Assembly (NCBI RefSeq): GCF_958298935.1
Contig: NC_084923.1
Coordinates: forward strand, 6,078,501-6,142,500
DNA from: Phragmites australis
Lineage: Eukaryota; Streptophyta; Magnoliopsida; Poales; Poaceae
DNA length: 64,000 nt
Direction: 5' to 3'
This document shows, one piece after another, positions 37,383 to 48,766 of the stretch. The notes beneath the pieces are model-generated. The model made no database searches. It was not told the origin of the DNA and was given only the letters and a program-made list of their open reading frames with translations. Position 1 is the first letter of the stretch, and every line of letters starts with the position of its first letter. The position numbers and the translations under genes are program-made.

Positions 37383-40360
37383 TGTGAGGAACCGTCCAAA
37401 TAGTATTCTAATTAATCATCAGGAGGATCATTATTCATAATCACAACCTCGACGATTAACCAGAATACCATTCCGGTAGTCCCGGCACGTGTTTTGTGCC
37501 CAGGATCGGAACACATGCCTTCCAACTCAAATATCACAACACAGTTTAATAGAGAGCAAATAATTAAACTGGATTACCATTGTTAAACAAGCAACTGCTT
37601 CCACAATTTACAACAAAAGAGGAACAACAACTACTACTATGCAGCGGAAGAAAAACCTATACAACAAAAGAGTATGGAGCCGTATGCCCTTAGGCTCCAT
37701 ACCAAAAGCGCCAGAGTTCGGAGTAGAAGGTGCTACTCCTGCCCGCCACCCTGATCGGCAGGCACAAAGTAGCCGAACACTGCCTCTTCTTCGCCGACCT
37801 GCGATCCTGAAAGCAACTTAAGGGCAGCACCCTTAGTACGAAGGTACTAGCAAGTCTTACACAGTATGAGTATATATATTCTCGACTCCAAGGATCATGC
37901 ATTTTAAAGCTGTAGCAAGGATTAAGACATGTTTAAGTTCATTAAGCGGTAAGCAACCTAGACTCTAGGTGTAAGCAACTGACTTAACCAACCACCGACT
38001 CAAACCCTGCCAACCAACTGATCAAAACAGATATATAACAACAAGTGTATAAAAGCATACCATTCCCACCAAACCACCAACCACATACCGACCAAACCAC
38101 CCCAATCCAACCATGCCACAACCCACATCGAAACTCTACGACCAAAATATGGTCGCTCGGTGGAGATAAGCGATAGCGATGCTCATGACCGAGAGCGCGG
38201 CAGCTCGAACTGATTATACACCCTGCAGGGGGATACTCCTGGACCCACACGACACAGGGACCATACGGCTTGTGCCACCCGCTAAGATGCGCACAAGGGG
38301 GTACCCGTGACAACCTTTCCCAACCAGGCCCAACCATGTGGATCAACCATAGCTCGGCGAGGCGGTATTAGAACTACTCCCCGAGCAAACTAATACCGCT
38401 AAAAGCCCGGACTCAAACCGGACTCACACCGTCTATGACGAGGCCCACATGACCACGTCTGCGAAAGTAATCGGCTCGCCTACCATTATATCAGCATGTG
38501 GTGAGTAAGGTATGTGCTAAAGCCGACTACACCGATGATCGGTGCTTAACCGGTGCAAGCGGTCTACGGTGTCCGGGTTCCCTCCCCGAACTGCCTGAGG
38601 ACTCCTCGTGAGCAGATGACACCCCTAACACCGCCCACACCTCGTCTCAACTCACCACTCACCAAACCGACTCATCATCAACCCAACCATAAGTGCGAAC
38701 AAATAATAAGTCCTAGGCTCGCGACAACGGTGGACGCCGCCGTCGACTTCTACCGGAAAGCCTAAGTACCACTAAGCATAGCGAACTAAAATTAGACCTC
38801 GATGACACCACTAGGCTCCTAGGAACAACACATGACACGTGACCGAAATGGGATAATGCATCGGCATAGGTTCTACCCAACTCAGTACCCGACACATGCA
38901 ATGTATACATAAGCGTAGATAACATATTAAAATTTCAAGTAGACACGGTGCAATATGAACGATGCTTGCCTTGCTGCCCTGAATCAGAAAGGTGGGACGC
39001 CTCACGATCGCCCACGGCCTCCGGGATCGACGGATCGACGTTCACTACAGAGAGCAACGCGTGCAATGTAATGAGCATGTATGAAATGCGATCATGTAAG
39101 AAAAATATGCTCCACAATACATGACAACATTATTCCAAGATCGTACTGTCCAAACCAGAATTTTCCAAGTGGTCTCAAAAAGTTTGGAGTTCCTACGAAT
39201 TAACTACGAATTTTACAAGCTATCAGCTATCAGGAAAGCCTGATAAACCGTGCTCGGGGTGACCGCGCTCGTGCTCGGATGAACAGTACCCGGGGGTCGT
39301 CGGGTGAACAGTACCCGGGGTGCTCGGGAGTGCTCGCGGTGACTGAGCTCGTGCTCGGGTGAACAGTACCCGGGGTGCTCGGGAGTGCTCGCGGTGACTG
39401 AGCTCGTGCTCGGGTGAACAGTACCCGGGGGTCGTCGGGTGAACAGTACCCGGGGTGCTCGGTGAACAGTACTCGGCGCTACAGTAAAATCAGCCTCGCG
39501 CAGCTCCAGAACAGCAGCCATTACGAAGGGAAAGACTGAGCTAAACTAACCTGGGAGTCTCTCTAAAACAAAAGTAAAAATGCCTAGAAGGGTGTACAGG
39601 GTCTAGACTTTGCTTAACCGCCTAGCAACATGATTCCTAACTCAAATCCACATAAATCCTCATTTGTTCCCAGACTGCAGAACTTTAAGAACTTTGCAAC
39701 CCTAGTTCCAGATTCAAGATCTATCCAACCAAAAATGAGCATACTTGCCATGGGAGCCTAGCAGACTCACCTAAGGTCCTTTGCTGAGGTTGGTGACCGC
39801 CAGTTGAAGGAGGAAACGACGGAAAATGGCTTGGAGAAGAGAGGAAAAACTGCTGCTTCCTTGCTTCTCCCAAAGAACACCAAACAAGTTCAGAACCAGC
39901 TCGAATTCCTTCGGGGAAACTGAAAATGAATTGGATGGACGAGTAGTCCTTGAGCTGGTGGTCTCGTGAGTACCACATACGTACCTTGATCTTGCTCCCA
40001 GAGGTAGGGATCCAAAAGGGGAAAAAGGGAGCCTAAGAGAGAGAGTGAGAGAGACGGCCAACTCCAACTTGCTTCCTCAAAAAGCCTTATGTGGTGGAGT
40101 GGGTGAGGAGTACGTATGGGCAGGTTTGAGGGGAGAGAGAGCTGTTGCCCACTTATAGAGAGATATTTTCCACCCAAGTGGGCCCCATTTACCTAGAGGA
40201 AAGTTCAGACTTGCTTCCAGCTCCTTTATTTCTCTTAGTTTTTCCTTCTCCCACCTCATTGACTCAAAGTGAAGTGCTCCAGTGACCCAAACTGGAACAT
40301 GAAGCTGAAATTGCATGTTTTAGGATTAAAACACACAATTATGGATTTCGGGACGTGACA
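37383..40360 (-). repeat. 5' LTR of the young gypsy element
   Basis: 2978 bp, nearly identical to 29059-32036. It carries the promoter for the minus-strand transcript; a TATA-like box is expected at 40152-40158. The right border is followed by the duplication ATCAT. Confidence 0.95.
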
Positions 40361-41036
40361 ATCATGCTCATGATCACGAGCGGCACTGGAAATCTACCAT
40401 GATTACAACTTGATGTTTTGGTTAGAATGATCAAATATGATGGTGGCAATCATAGTTGAGGGTCATCAGTCGTAATGGTGGAAATTATGATTGAGGTGTT
40501 CAACTTTAATGGATGGAACTTTAGTTGATGTGATCAGTTGTTGGTTAAGTCAAGATGGGTGGAATCTTGAGGTGGTTTGTCATTAAGTTAATTATTATTG
40601 CATTTCGATTGTTTTTTACTTAAATGCTGTTTTATGCAAAAGAGCCATTTAGCCATATTCTTGTTAAAGTTTTCATATGCATACTATTTCTTTCACAACT
40701 TGCTGAGTACGATAAGTGCTCACTCTTGCTATCACCAAACATTCAGTTGGAGAAGGTATTAAGGAATACGCTGAAGGTGAATCGTTCTAAGATGCTTACT
40801 ACGTTGATAATGCTTGTGAAAGACTCGTAAAGGGTTAGAGTCTTCGTACGTTTATTTCCGCTGCAGTTTTTTTGGTTCTTCAACTCTTGAAGATCACTTT
40901 TGTAAGATGGTTAATTCGATTAAGTATGGATATTATAATGATTATTATCAATGAAGTCACTATGTGTTGGGATTGATTTCTGGGCTTAGCACATAGATGA
41001 GATCGATTTGTTTCTTGAACCGGTCTTGATAAGACA

Positions 41037-41067
41037 CCAGCCTTATAAAGGGCTCTGTCAATAAAGA
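41037..41067 (-). pseudogene. 31-bp island of Tat pol between two insertions
   Basis: Complement reads on from RARGYL at 50088 with FIDRALYKA, and the frame then continues with GVCTTLLRCV at the left Tat border after removing AGACA. It is all that remains of Tat sequence between the solo LTR (ends 41031) and the gypsy element starting at 41068. Its last five bases, AAAGA, are that element's target duplication. Confidence 0.7.
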
Positions 41068-42382
41068 TGTAATGCCAAAAAAAAAAAAAACTGAAGCTGG
41101 GAAGAAGACAAACTCATCAGGTGTTTCTCGTACCTTAGAGACAAAGGAAAAAGACACTAGGATAAAGATTAACTGAACTGGGAAGTACACTAGCCATCAT
41201 GAGCATATGGCGTTGCATTGCACCTGGTCACACATGCACAAAAATTTGGCTTCTCCTAAACCAATTAAATAAAGCTTTCTAGCTATTGCTTGGCTTAAAG
41301 AGAGCCAGCAGACTGACCTCAAGACCTACAAACCTACTAGCTCCTAGGATCACCTATATGTACCGAAAGGCCATCCTTTCATTTTCTCAAAAGGCAACTG
41401 GATAAGCACGAGCTAACTGGACAGGTCCTTGCTTCCTATAAATAGCAGTGGTGGCCATGCTTGAGAGGACACGCCACACTGAAAATCAAACAACTTGTTC
41501 TGGGTAGAAAGCAAGGATCGTGAGAGTAAGAGGTAGCTCAGTGTTGGCCAACTGCGGTGCAGAGCAGGCAAGCGGACCACCCTAGTAGCTTATGCTCTCT
41601 CTTCGTGTTCTTACATTAATATATACATGCGTACCTTTTTACAATATGTATATTGTGTAGTTTATTTTGATTTTATGTTGTAAAATGCTGGTGTTACGAT
41701 AGCAAACATATTGTGTACCGATCACAGTTCAGGTGTGGGACTGTCTGAGTTCTCCACAGAGAATGACTCTTGTACAGAACAGAGTAATCGGTGATGGATC
41801 CGTAGGAGCGACCGATACTAGTAAGTCAAGGTTGTCATTGCTCGTGGGATTAAGGGATCAGCTCTGCTGGGACTTAGGTTCTAGTAGGGACTGCTGATGT
41901 TGGAGTACCTCTCTTAAGAGATTAAAAAGTGTGAAATTTCACCCCTGTGACTCCCGGGTTGGGAAGCTTGCGGTCATGTGTAACACCAGAGTTTTACCAA
42001 AGAAAAAAAAAAACCCTTGTGAAATAATCTACTATTTTGTGTGTCTGTTGGCTGAGTGTGATTTATCGTACTCACCCTTGCTTTAATCTAATTTTTTTTG
42101 CAGCTGAAAGCAGTAATGGTCATGCCACCGAACCAATGTCGGGGCATGAAGACGAGCCATAGACGTAGCCAACGGGAGGGAAATATAAATCCATCTGGTA
42201 GTTGATATATTTTCCACTTGATTATTTTAGCTTCCGCAATATCAGATGTAATAAATAGAGTAGTTTCAGAGGAGTTATTGATATAATGAAGTTTGAATTT
42301 CCATTTCAGCCTTACATGTTTATCAAAGTCCGTATAAACATGTGGCAACTGTTACTGCTGGACCCTATGTCGGGGCGTGACA
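41068..42382 (+). repeat. 5' LTR of the intact gypsy element
   Basis: TGTAATGCC...GGGGCGTGACA, 1315 bp. TATAAATA at 41437-41444 is a good core promoter. A T-rich run ending TTTTTTTTGCAG near 42105 resembles a splice acceptor. Confidence 0.93.
41437..41444 (+). promoter_or_regulatory. TATA box in the 5' LTR
   Basis: TATAAATA in context TTCCTATAAATAGCAGTGG; the same box is at 49138-49145 in the other LTR. It would drive the genomic transcript. Confidence 0.7.
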
Positions 42383-42389
42383 GTTTTAG

Positions 42390-42402
42390 TGGCATCAGAG
42401 CC
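42390..42402 (+). other. primer-binding site, initiator tRNA-Met type with one change
   Basis: TGGCATCAGAGCC, seven bases after the 5' LTR. It differs by one base from the TGGTATCAGAGCC site of the neighbouring young element. Confidence 0.8.
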
Positions 42403-42571
42403 TCGTTCATTTTTTTTTAAATGAATATAATGAAAATGGGTCAAGGGGTAGATAAGGAGCGTAAGATAGAACGATCTGACTACTAAATATATGTGATTAA
42501 TCTGTTTGATTTTTGTTTATTATATTTTTGATTTTTTTTAATTCTATTCACTAACTTGAATTTATACAGGG

Positions 42572-43219
42572 ATGGATGATCCTACAATCCTCCATCTCAA
42601 CTTTGTAAAAGTGTTAGAAGAGGTGGCAGAGCACTTCCACTTAGAGTCTCCTATCGTTTCTGTCTCTGCTAGTCCTGTAGGAGCAGGATTCAGAGGTGCG
42701 GTGCATGTGCAGCTCAGCCCACATGATCCAAGCTCTTTTTCAACTGTTTATGGGTTTGGTTTGACTGAACATGAGGCTACAACCTATGCTGCACGTGAAT
42801 CTTTAAAGCTTCTTTTCTGTACTTTGAACTTTGCTTTCATAGACATGCATACCTATGAGTACTGGGAGCAGCTAATGAACATGGCGCAGAAGGAGCAGCA
42901 GCACGCCAATGAAATCAAGCAGCTGCAGGAGTATCATGAACTTCGCAGGAAGCAGGAGCTGGAAGATCTGGAGCAGGACCACCGGGACAACCTTTATGAG
43001 ATCAAGCATGACCTTAACCTGGAGATAGAGGATAGGGACAACTGGCTCCATGCAGAGGAACTTAAGAACAAGAAGCTGCAGCAAGAGGTGGACGAGCTGA
43101 AAGAGATCAGGAACAAGCAAGGGAGTCGCATTCAAGAGCTGCTGACTGAAAACCAGGAGCTACTTCAGAAGCTAGCAGAGAAGCCTGGCGAGAAGGAGAT
43201 GGATGGAAGCAGCACTTAA
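42572..43219 (+). CDS. accessory ORF before gag: dsRBD-like region plus coiled coil
   Basis: An intact 215-residue frame between primer-binding site and gag, same strand as gag-pol. Residues 8-82 follow the pattern of a double-stranded-RNA-binding fold: a first helix (LNFVKVLEEVAEHFHLESP), strands around FRGAVHVQLS and STVYGFG, then TEHEATTYAARESLKLL like the last helix. The basic cluster that normally contacts RNA at that helix is missing, so RNA binding is uncertain. Residues 100-203 are a Glu/Lys/Leu-rich coiled coil (EIKQLQEYHELRRKQELEDL). There is no zinc knuckle and no likeness to gag. Extra ORFs before gag are rare in chromovirus-type elements. The role is unknown; packaging, assembly or silencing interference are guesses. 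Confidence 0.7.
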   Translation: MDDPTILHLNFVKVLEEVAEHFHLESPIVSVSASPVGAGFRGAVHVQLSPHDPSSFSTVYGFGLTEHEATTYAARESLKLLFCTLNFAFIDMHTYEYWEQLMNMAQKEQQHANEIKQLQEYHELRRKQELEDLEQDHRDNLYEIKHDLNLEIEDRDNWLHAEELKNKKLQQEVDELKEIRNKQGSRIQELLTENQELLQKLAEKPGEKEMDGSST

Positions 43220-43282
43220 TTAAATAATAACCAGAGTAGCTGCACTAAGTAAAATAAAATATGCATGTACCATGTAGCATCT

Positions 43283-43462
43283 GCATGCATGTTGGTAGGT
43301 TGCTTTTGATGTTATAGTAGCACTCCTTGCATGCATGTTCATAGGTTGCTTTTGATGTTATAGTAGCACTCCTTGCATGCATGTTCGTAGGCAGCTTTTG
43401 ATGTTGTAATAGCACTCCTTGCATGCATGTTCGTAGGCAGCTTTTGATGTTGTAGTGCACTC
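43283..43462. repeat. minisatellite, four copies of a 46-bp unit
   Basis: Units start at 43283, 43329, 43375 and 43421, each beginning GCATGCATGTT and containing GCTTTTGATGTT. It lies just downstream of the accessory ORF, in the gypsy leader. Confidence 0.92.
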
Positions 43463-43589
43463 TGTGACAGCACAATATAGTAGGGTTGCTATATGGCTGG
43501 AAGGTAGAAGTCACTTGTTGACCTTGCTGTACACAGACAGTAACACACCTAACCTGTTAGGATGTGTAAATTTTGTTTGTAACACTGTC

Positions 43590-43590
43590 A

Positions 43591-43665
<75 letters not shown>
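43590..43665. repeat. compound microsatellite (CT)n(CA)n(TA)n
   Basis: CT, CA and TA dinucleotide runs directly joined, in the gypsy leader. Confidence 0.95.
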
Positions 43666-43666
<1 letters not shown>

Positions 43667-44041
43667 ACACCTATTCTATACTCATAGGAGTATGTACTCC
43701 CACATGCAATATACCACCTAAACAAACACTTTATACTCTTTTATCATTTTTAGTATACTCTAATACTAATTCTAAGATACTCTAATATGAGTTGTATGAA
43801 AAAAAATTCAATGTTAGCCTTTCATTTTTGCTATATACTCTTTTTTATACATAAAAGAAGTATATACGCAAATTATGATAAAAATCATGAAATTTCATAA
43901 AAATTTTCGTGGGATTTGTATTGTAGTATCTTATAATTACTAATGAAGTATATTTAAAGTGATAAAGAAGTATAACACACGTGTAAAAGTGGTATATGAG
44001 AGGTGAGAGTATATACACCCAGGAGTACATACTAGTTTTCC

Positions 44042-44042
<1 letters not shown>
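43666..44042. mobile_element. MITE-like insertion between TA runs in the gypsy leader
   Basis: A 375-bp AT-rich block. Its left end holds AGGAGTATGTACTCCCACA; the complement of the right end holds AGTATGTACTCCTGGGTG, an imperfect inverted repeat. TA runs flank both ends, as for an element targeting TA. Family and exact ends were not determined. Confidence 0.4.
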
Positions 44043-44072
<30 letters not shown>

Positions 44073-44132
44073 GAATAACTTTATATAAGATATATATATA
44101 TATATATATATATAAAGGAATAACTTTATATA

Positions 44133-44163
<31 letters not shown>
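44041..44163. repeat. (TA)n-linked tandem repeat before gag
   Basis: AAAGGAATAACTTTATATAAG occurs twice between three long TA runs, with a third partial unit (AAAGGACAAGAG). It ends about 55 bp before the gag-pol start codon. Confidence 0.9.
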
Positions 44164-44166
<3 letters not shown>

Positions 44167-44216
44167 GACAAGAGTCATTTCATCTCACTTTTTTTTTTAA
44201 TCTTTAATTTAACTAG

Positions 44217-47200
44217 ATGGCTAACAATAGCGATGGAGACTATTCTGTCAGAAGCATAGAGGAATCTTCAAGGGCTACCGAGGACCAAGATTTGGGCCAA
44301 CCCCTTCTAAGTGACATGCTCCTAAATATATTACATTGTCAAGAACAAACTCAGAGGAAGCAGACCGAAATTTTAGAACAACTAATACATCAATCCCCTA
44401 GAGGAGAATTTCAGGAGGGAGGGAAGCAAGGTCGACTACGCGAATTCTTGCGCTTCAAACCTCCTATTTTTGTTGGCACTGCTAACCCCTTAGAAGCAGA
44501 TGATTGGTTGACTGAAGTGGAGAAAATATTTGAGGCCATGTACTGCCCCGAAGAAGAGAAAGTAACACTAGCTACCTTTATGTTACAAGGTGGGGCTTTC
44601 GATTGGTGGAATGTACACAAAAAGAAATATTCAGAGGATGTCTTGATCACTTGGAAGATGTTTAAAGAAGACTTCTATAAGAAGTACTTCCCTGAAAGTG
44701 TCCAAAGAAAAATGGAGCAGGAATTCTTACGATTGAAGCAAGAGCAAAAGACTGTCGCCGAATACGAGATTGAGTTCTCCAAACTAGCGCGTTATGCTCC
44801 AATATATGTTCAGAATGACAAGGTTAAGGCTCGAAGATTTGAGGAAGGCCTGCGTCAGCCGATTAAAGCACGTGTAGAGGTCTTTGAGTTGAAGTCATTT
44901 CGGGAAGTGGCTAACAAAGCTTTAACGGTGGAACAAGCATACATTGGGGAGCGCGTAGAAGGTGAACATCAACGCAAAAAGGTTAAAACTGACAACCAGT
45001 ATCAAGGAAACGGGCAGAGAAAGAACCAACAAATTTGGAACCCAAGTGCACGACTGACACCGCAAATGGAAAATAACAAATGTGTTATTTGTCATGGCAA
45101 TCACTCGGTTTTCCAATGCGAGCATCGCCAAGGAAAATGCTTTGGTTGTGGCAAGGAGGGTCATGTCTTAAGTCAGTGTCGTACCACTCAGAACAAATTC
45201 TTTTCTCAAAAAACTATAACACCCGGCACTGCTCCTCTACCTTTACGGGCACCACAAACTCCGCTATACTTACCAGCACCACCATCTAACCAGAATACAA
45301 CATTGCAGCAGACAAGCAATTTCGGAAAAAAGAAATCTGCACACCGCGCCAAGGTGAACCATTTAACTCGATATGATGTGGATGAAGCAGACAATGTGGT
45401 GGCAGGTACACTCTTAGTATGCTTTTATGATGCATTGGTTTTATTCGACTCTGGTGCGACCCATTCTTTTGTGTCATCAAAATTTTTGAACAACCATGGT
45501 ATTCAAAGCACTCCTTTAAGGAAAAGACTTTCAGTGGAATCACCAATAGCCGAAATGGTAGCCAAAAGAATATGCCTTGACTGCTCGATAACAATAAAGG
45601 GAAGGGAATTTTTGTCAGATCTAATAGTATTAGATATGCATGATTTTGATGTTATATTAGGAATGAATTGGTTATACAAGAATCATGCCCTCATTGACTG
45701 TCATAAGAAGAGGGTAATTCTTCATGTTCCGAATCAGAAAAAAATAGTGTACGAAGGGGGCAATAAGAGAAGGGCAGATTGTCGTATGACAAATCTAGAG
45801 GTTAAGGAAAAAGACATAAATGATTTTCCTATTGTTAGAGACTTTTCAGATGTTTTTCCCAAAGATTTGCCTGGTCTCCCACCTGACCGAGAAATTGAGT
45901 TTGGTATTAATTTAATTCCTGAAACTAGCCCTATATTCAAGGCTCCATATAGGATGGCACCAGCAGAACTAAAGGAACTAAAAGAGCAAATAAAAGAGTT
46001 GGAACAAAAACAATTCATTCGTCCAAGCATGTCTCCTTGGGGAGCTCCCGTACTTTTTGTAAAGAAAAAGGATGGGAGTTTACGATTATGTACAGATTAC
46101 CGAGAGCTGAACAAGGTAACTGTTAAGAACAAATACCCATTGCCTAGAATCGACGATCTGTTTGATCAGTTACAAGGCGCACATGTATTTTCAAAGATTG
46201 ATTTACAATCTGGGTATCATCAACTGAAAATCAAGGAGGGAGATATTCCAAAAACAGCTTTTCGTACAAGGTATGGGCACTATGAGTACATAGTTATGCC
46301 ATTTGGATTGACAAATGCGCCTGCAGCCTTTATGGATTTGATGAATCGAGTGTTCAAAGCATACTTGGACTGTTTTGTGGTCGTATTTATTGATGATATT
46401 TTGATTTATTCAAAATCAGAAGAAGAACATGCAGAGCATTTGAGGATCGTACTTCAAACTTTAAGGGAACATAAGCTATACGCAAAACTTAAAAAGTGTG
46501 ATTTTTGGATGAGAAAAGTATCATTCCTTGGACACATCATTTCCGGTGAAGGGATATCCGTAGATCCAACCAAGGTTCAAGCTGTATTAGACTGGAAAAG
46601 ACCCACAACTATTACAGAGATAAGAAGTTTCCTTGGCTTAGCCGGATATTACCGAAGATTTATTGGAGGATTTTCACAACTTGCTGCGCCACTAACGGAA
46701 CTCACACGTAAAGGTGTCAAGTTCATTTGGACTGAGAAGTGTGAAGAAAACTTCCAAGAGTTAAAACATCGGTTGGTAACCGCTCCAGTCTTGACAGTAC
46801 CTACCCCAGGAATAGGTTACACTATTTTCTGTGATGCCTCAAAAATTGGCTTAGGTTGTGTTCTTATGCAAAACAACAAGGTTATTGCATATGCTTCACG
46901 ACAACTGAAAACATATGAGCAAAATTATCCAACACATGACTTGGAATTGGGTGCGGTTATTTTTGCATTAAAGATATGGAGACATTATCTATATGGAGAG
47001 CATTGTGAAATTTTTACTGACCATAAAAGCTTAAAATACATTTTTACTCAGAAAGAGTTAAACATGCGACAACGAAGGTGGCTGGAGCTACTCAAAGATT
47101 ATGATGTCAACATTAATTATCATCCGGGCAAGGCAAATATTGTAGCAGACGCACTCAGCAGGAAGGCTGAATGCAACTTAGCATCCTTAATCACCAATCA

Positions 47201-48755
47201 AAGGGGTATGCTAAGATACATGGAAAAACTATGCCTAGAGGTACGAGTACATAATCCCTCAGTAAAGATTTTTGCTCTCCATGTTCAGCCAGACCTTCAT
47301 GACAAAATTAGAACAAAACAGCGGGAAGACCCTTTTTTAATAAGATTAAAGAAGGAATTAGAAGTAGGAAAACCATCTGAATTTCAAGTGAGGGAGGATG
47401 GGTCTATTTGGTTGAAGAACCGTATATGTGTGCCCAAGGATTCAACTTTAAGACAGGAGATAATGCAAGAGGCACATGCTTCCCCGTACACTGTACACCC
47501 TGGAAGTACAAAAATGTACCAAGACCTTAAAGGTATATTTTGGTGGCCCAATATGAAAAGAGAAATAGCTCAATTTGTGCTAGAATGCCCCACATGTCAG
47601 CAAGTGAAGGTAGACCATCGGAAAACAGCAGGACCTCTACAACCGCTACCAATCTCAAACTGGAAGTGGGAAGAAATTAGTATGGACTTTGTTACTGGAC
47701 TTCCAAGAACTTGTACAGGATATGATGCTGTATGGGTCATTGTAGACAGACTAACCAAAGTAGCGCAATTTATCCCAATAAAGAAGACCTACTCACTAGA
47801 GAGGCTAGCAAAGTTGTACATTAAGGAAATAGTGGCATCTTATGGAATTCCTGTTAGCATAGTTTCAGATAGAGACCCTCGGTTTGTCTCAAGATTCTGG
47901 AAAAGCTTGCATGAGGCAATGGGAACAAAGCTAAATTTCAGTACTGCTTATCATCCACAAACAGATGGGCAATCAGAACGAGTTATTCAAATACTAGAAG
48001 ATATGTTGCGAGCAAGCTCATTGGATTATAAGGAAAGCTGGGACGAATCTCTACCTCTGGTAAAGTTCGCATATAACAATAGTTACCAATCAAGCATAAA
48101 AATGGCCCCATATGAAGCTCTATATGGTAAAAGATGTCGATCTCCGATATGTTGGGAGGAACCAGGTGAAAGAAAATTTGTAGGCCCAGAATTGGTACAA
48201 CAAGCTGAGGAAAAATTACGCGTGATACATACACACCTAAAAGCGGCACAAGATAGACAAAAGAAGCAAGCTGATGTCAAACGTAGAGAACTGGAATTTC
48301 AAGTTGGAGATTTAGTCTTCTTAAAAGTATCTCCCAAGAAAGGTACAAGGCGTTTTGGGTTACGTGGTAAATTGAGTCCCAGATATATAGGACCATTTCA
48401 AGTGATTGGCAGAATTGGGTCAGTGGCGTATCGTTTAAATTTACCATCCAACTTATCTGGAGTGCATAATGTTTTTCATATATCTCTTTTGAGAAAGTGT
48501 CTACGGGAACCAACTGAGTTAGTCGAAATGCCATTGGAAGAATTACAGCCTGATTTGTCTTACGAAGAATATCCTATTAAGATTCTTGACACTAAGGAGA
48601 GGGTTATGCGACGAAGAACTATCCGATATATAAAAATCCAATGGAGCAATCATACAGAAGAAGAGGCGACTTGGGAAAAAGAAGATGATTTGTACAGATG
48701 TTTTCCCTATTTACTCTCAATGGGTAAGAAAATTTCGAGGACGAAATTTTTATAA
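44217..48755 (+). CDS. gag-pol polyprotein, full length, chromovirus type
   Basis: One uninterrupted frame of 1512 residues that encodes the capsid precursor and the replication enzymes. Gag about 75-240 ([20 protein letters not shown]); Cys/His-rich knuckles with [13 protein letters not shown] then [14 protein letters not shown] (about 308-321); protease [10 protein letters not shown] (about 410); reverse transcriptase with [13 protein letters not shown] and catalytic FIDD (about 723-727); RNase H from [15 protein letters not shown] (about 868); integrase zinc finger HPGSTKMY...[11 protein letters not shown] (about 1087-1135), core Asp in MDFVTGLP, second Asp in SDRDPRF, Glu in DGQSERV; chromodomain-like end [14 protein letters not shown] (about 1480). 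All key residues are present. The ATG directly follows TTTAATTTAACTAG, which resembles a splice acceptor, so it may be translated from a spliced RNA lacking the accessory ORF. Confidence 0.96.
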   Translation: MANNSDGDYSVRSIEESSRATEDQDLGQPLLSDMLLNILHCQEQTQRKQTEILEQLIHQSPRGEFQEGGKQGRLREFLRFKPPIFVGTANPLEADDWLTEVEKIFEAMYCPEEEKVTLATFMLQGGAFDWWNVHKKKYSEDVLITWKMFKEDFYKKYFPESVQRKMEQEFLRLKQEQKTVAEYEIEFSKLARYAPIYVQNDKVKARRFEEGLRQPIKARVEVFELKSFREVANKALTVEQAYIGERVEGEHQRKKVKTDNQYQGNGQRKNQQIWNPSARLTPQMENNKCVICHGNHSVFQCEHRQGKCFGCGKEGHVLSQCRTTQNKFFSQKTITPGTAPLPLRAPQTPLYLPAPPSNQNTTLQQTSNFGKKKSAHRAKVNHLTRYDVDEADNVVAGTLLVCFYDALVLFDSGATHSFVSSKFLNNHGIQSTPLRKRLSVESPIAEMVAKRICLDCSITIKGREFLSDLIVLDMHDFDVILGMNWLYKNHALIDCHKKRVILHVPNQKKIVYEGGNKRRADCRMTNLEVKEKDINDFPIVRDFSDVFPKDLPGLPPDREIEFGINLIPETSPIFKAPYRMAPAELKELKEQIKELEQKQFIRPSMSPWGAPVLFVKKKDGSLRLCTDYRELNKVTVKNKYPLPRIDDLFDQLQGAHVFSKIDLQSGYHQLKIKEGDIPKTAFRTRYGHYEYIVMPFGLTNAPAAFMDLMNRVFKAYLDCFVVVFIDDILIYSKSEEEHAEHLRIVLQTLREHKLYAKLKKCDFWMRKVSFLGHIISGEGISVDPTKVQAVLDWKRPTTITEIRSFLGLAGYYRRFIGGFSQLAAPLTELTRKGVKFIWTEKCEENFQELKHRLVTAPVLTVPTPGIGYTIFCDASKIGLGCVLMQNNKVIAYASRQLKTYEQNYPTHDLELGAVIFALKIWRHYLYGEHCEIFTDHKSLKYIFTQKELNMRQRRWLELLKDYDVNINYHPGKANIVADALSRKAECNLASLITNQRGMLRYMEKLCLEVRVHNPSVKIFALHVQPDLHDKIRTKQREDPFLIRLKKELEVGKPSEFQVREDGSIWLKNRICVPKDSTLRQEIMQEAHASPYTVHPGSTKMYQDLKGIFWWPNMKREIAQFVLECPTCQQVKVDHRKTAGPLQPLPISNWKWEEISMDFVTGLPRTCTGYDAVWVIVDRLTKVAQFIPIKKTYSLERLAKLYIKEIVASYGIPVSIVSDRDPRFVSRFWKSLHEAMGTKLNFSTAYHPQTDGQSERVIQILEDMLRASSLDYKESWDESLPLVKFAYNNSYQSSIKMAPYEALYGKRCRSPICWEEPGERKFVGPELVQQAEEKLRVIHTHLKAAQDRQKKQADVKRRELEFQVGDLVFLKVSPKKGTRRFGLRGKLSPRYIGPFQVIGRIGSVAYRLNLPSNLSGVHNVFHISLLRKCLREPTELVEMPLEELQPDLSYEEYPIKILDTKERVMRRRTIRYIKIQWSNHTEEEATWEKEDDLYRCFPYLLSMGKKISRTKFL

Positions 48756-48766
48756 GGGGGGAAGGA
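48754..48766 (+). other. polypurine tract of the intact gypsy element
   Basis: AAGGGGGGAAGGA directly abuts the 3' LTR start at 48767. Confidence 0.88.

Larger units (their letters stand above)
29059..40360 (-). mobile_element. young Ty3/gypsy element, Tekay/Del chromovirus type
   Basis: A complete element of 11.3 kb: two 2978-bp LTRs, a primer-binding site, gag-pol, a polypurine tract and the 5-bp duplication ATCAT (29054-29058 and 40361-40365). It is on the minus strand, so the 5' LTR is on the right. By eye only two base differences separate the LTRs, with no indel, so it is very recent. The integrase is followed by a chromodomain-like tail. One in-frame stop interrupts the polyprotein. 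It inserted into the solo LTR at 26519-41031. Confidence 0.95.
26519..41031 (+). mobile_element. solo LTR (~3.2 kb) of a Ty3/gypsy family, split by a younger element
   Basis: Begins TGTAATAGCCTAAATTC at 26519 and ends GGTCTTGATA at 41031. Both outer flanks are AGACA (26514-26518 and 41032-41036), a 5-bp target duplication. With the nested element removed the LTR is 2540 + 666 = about 3206 bp. A plus-strand TATA box lies in GTGTATAAATATGCG near 27252. The GCTGAGTACGATAAGTGCTC stretch near 40701 resembles the 3' part of gypsy LTRs with TACTCACCCTTGCT. The end is TA instead of CA. No internal domain is left, so it is a solo LTR. Confidence 0.72.

Noticed and set aside
43283..43462. CRISPR-like array
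   Set aside because: The 46-bp units are directly adjacent without unique spacers, in a plant retrotransposon leader.
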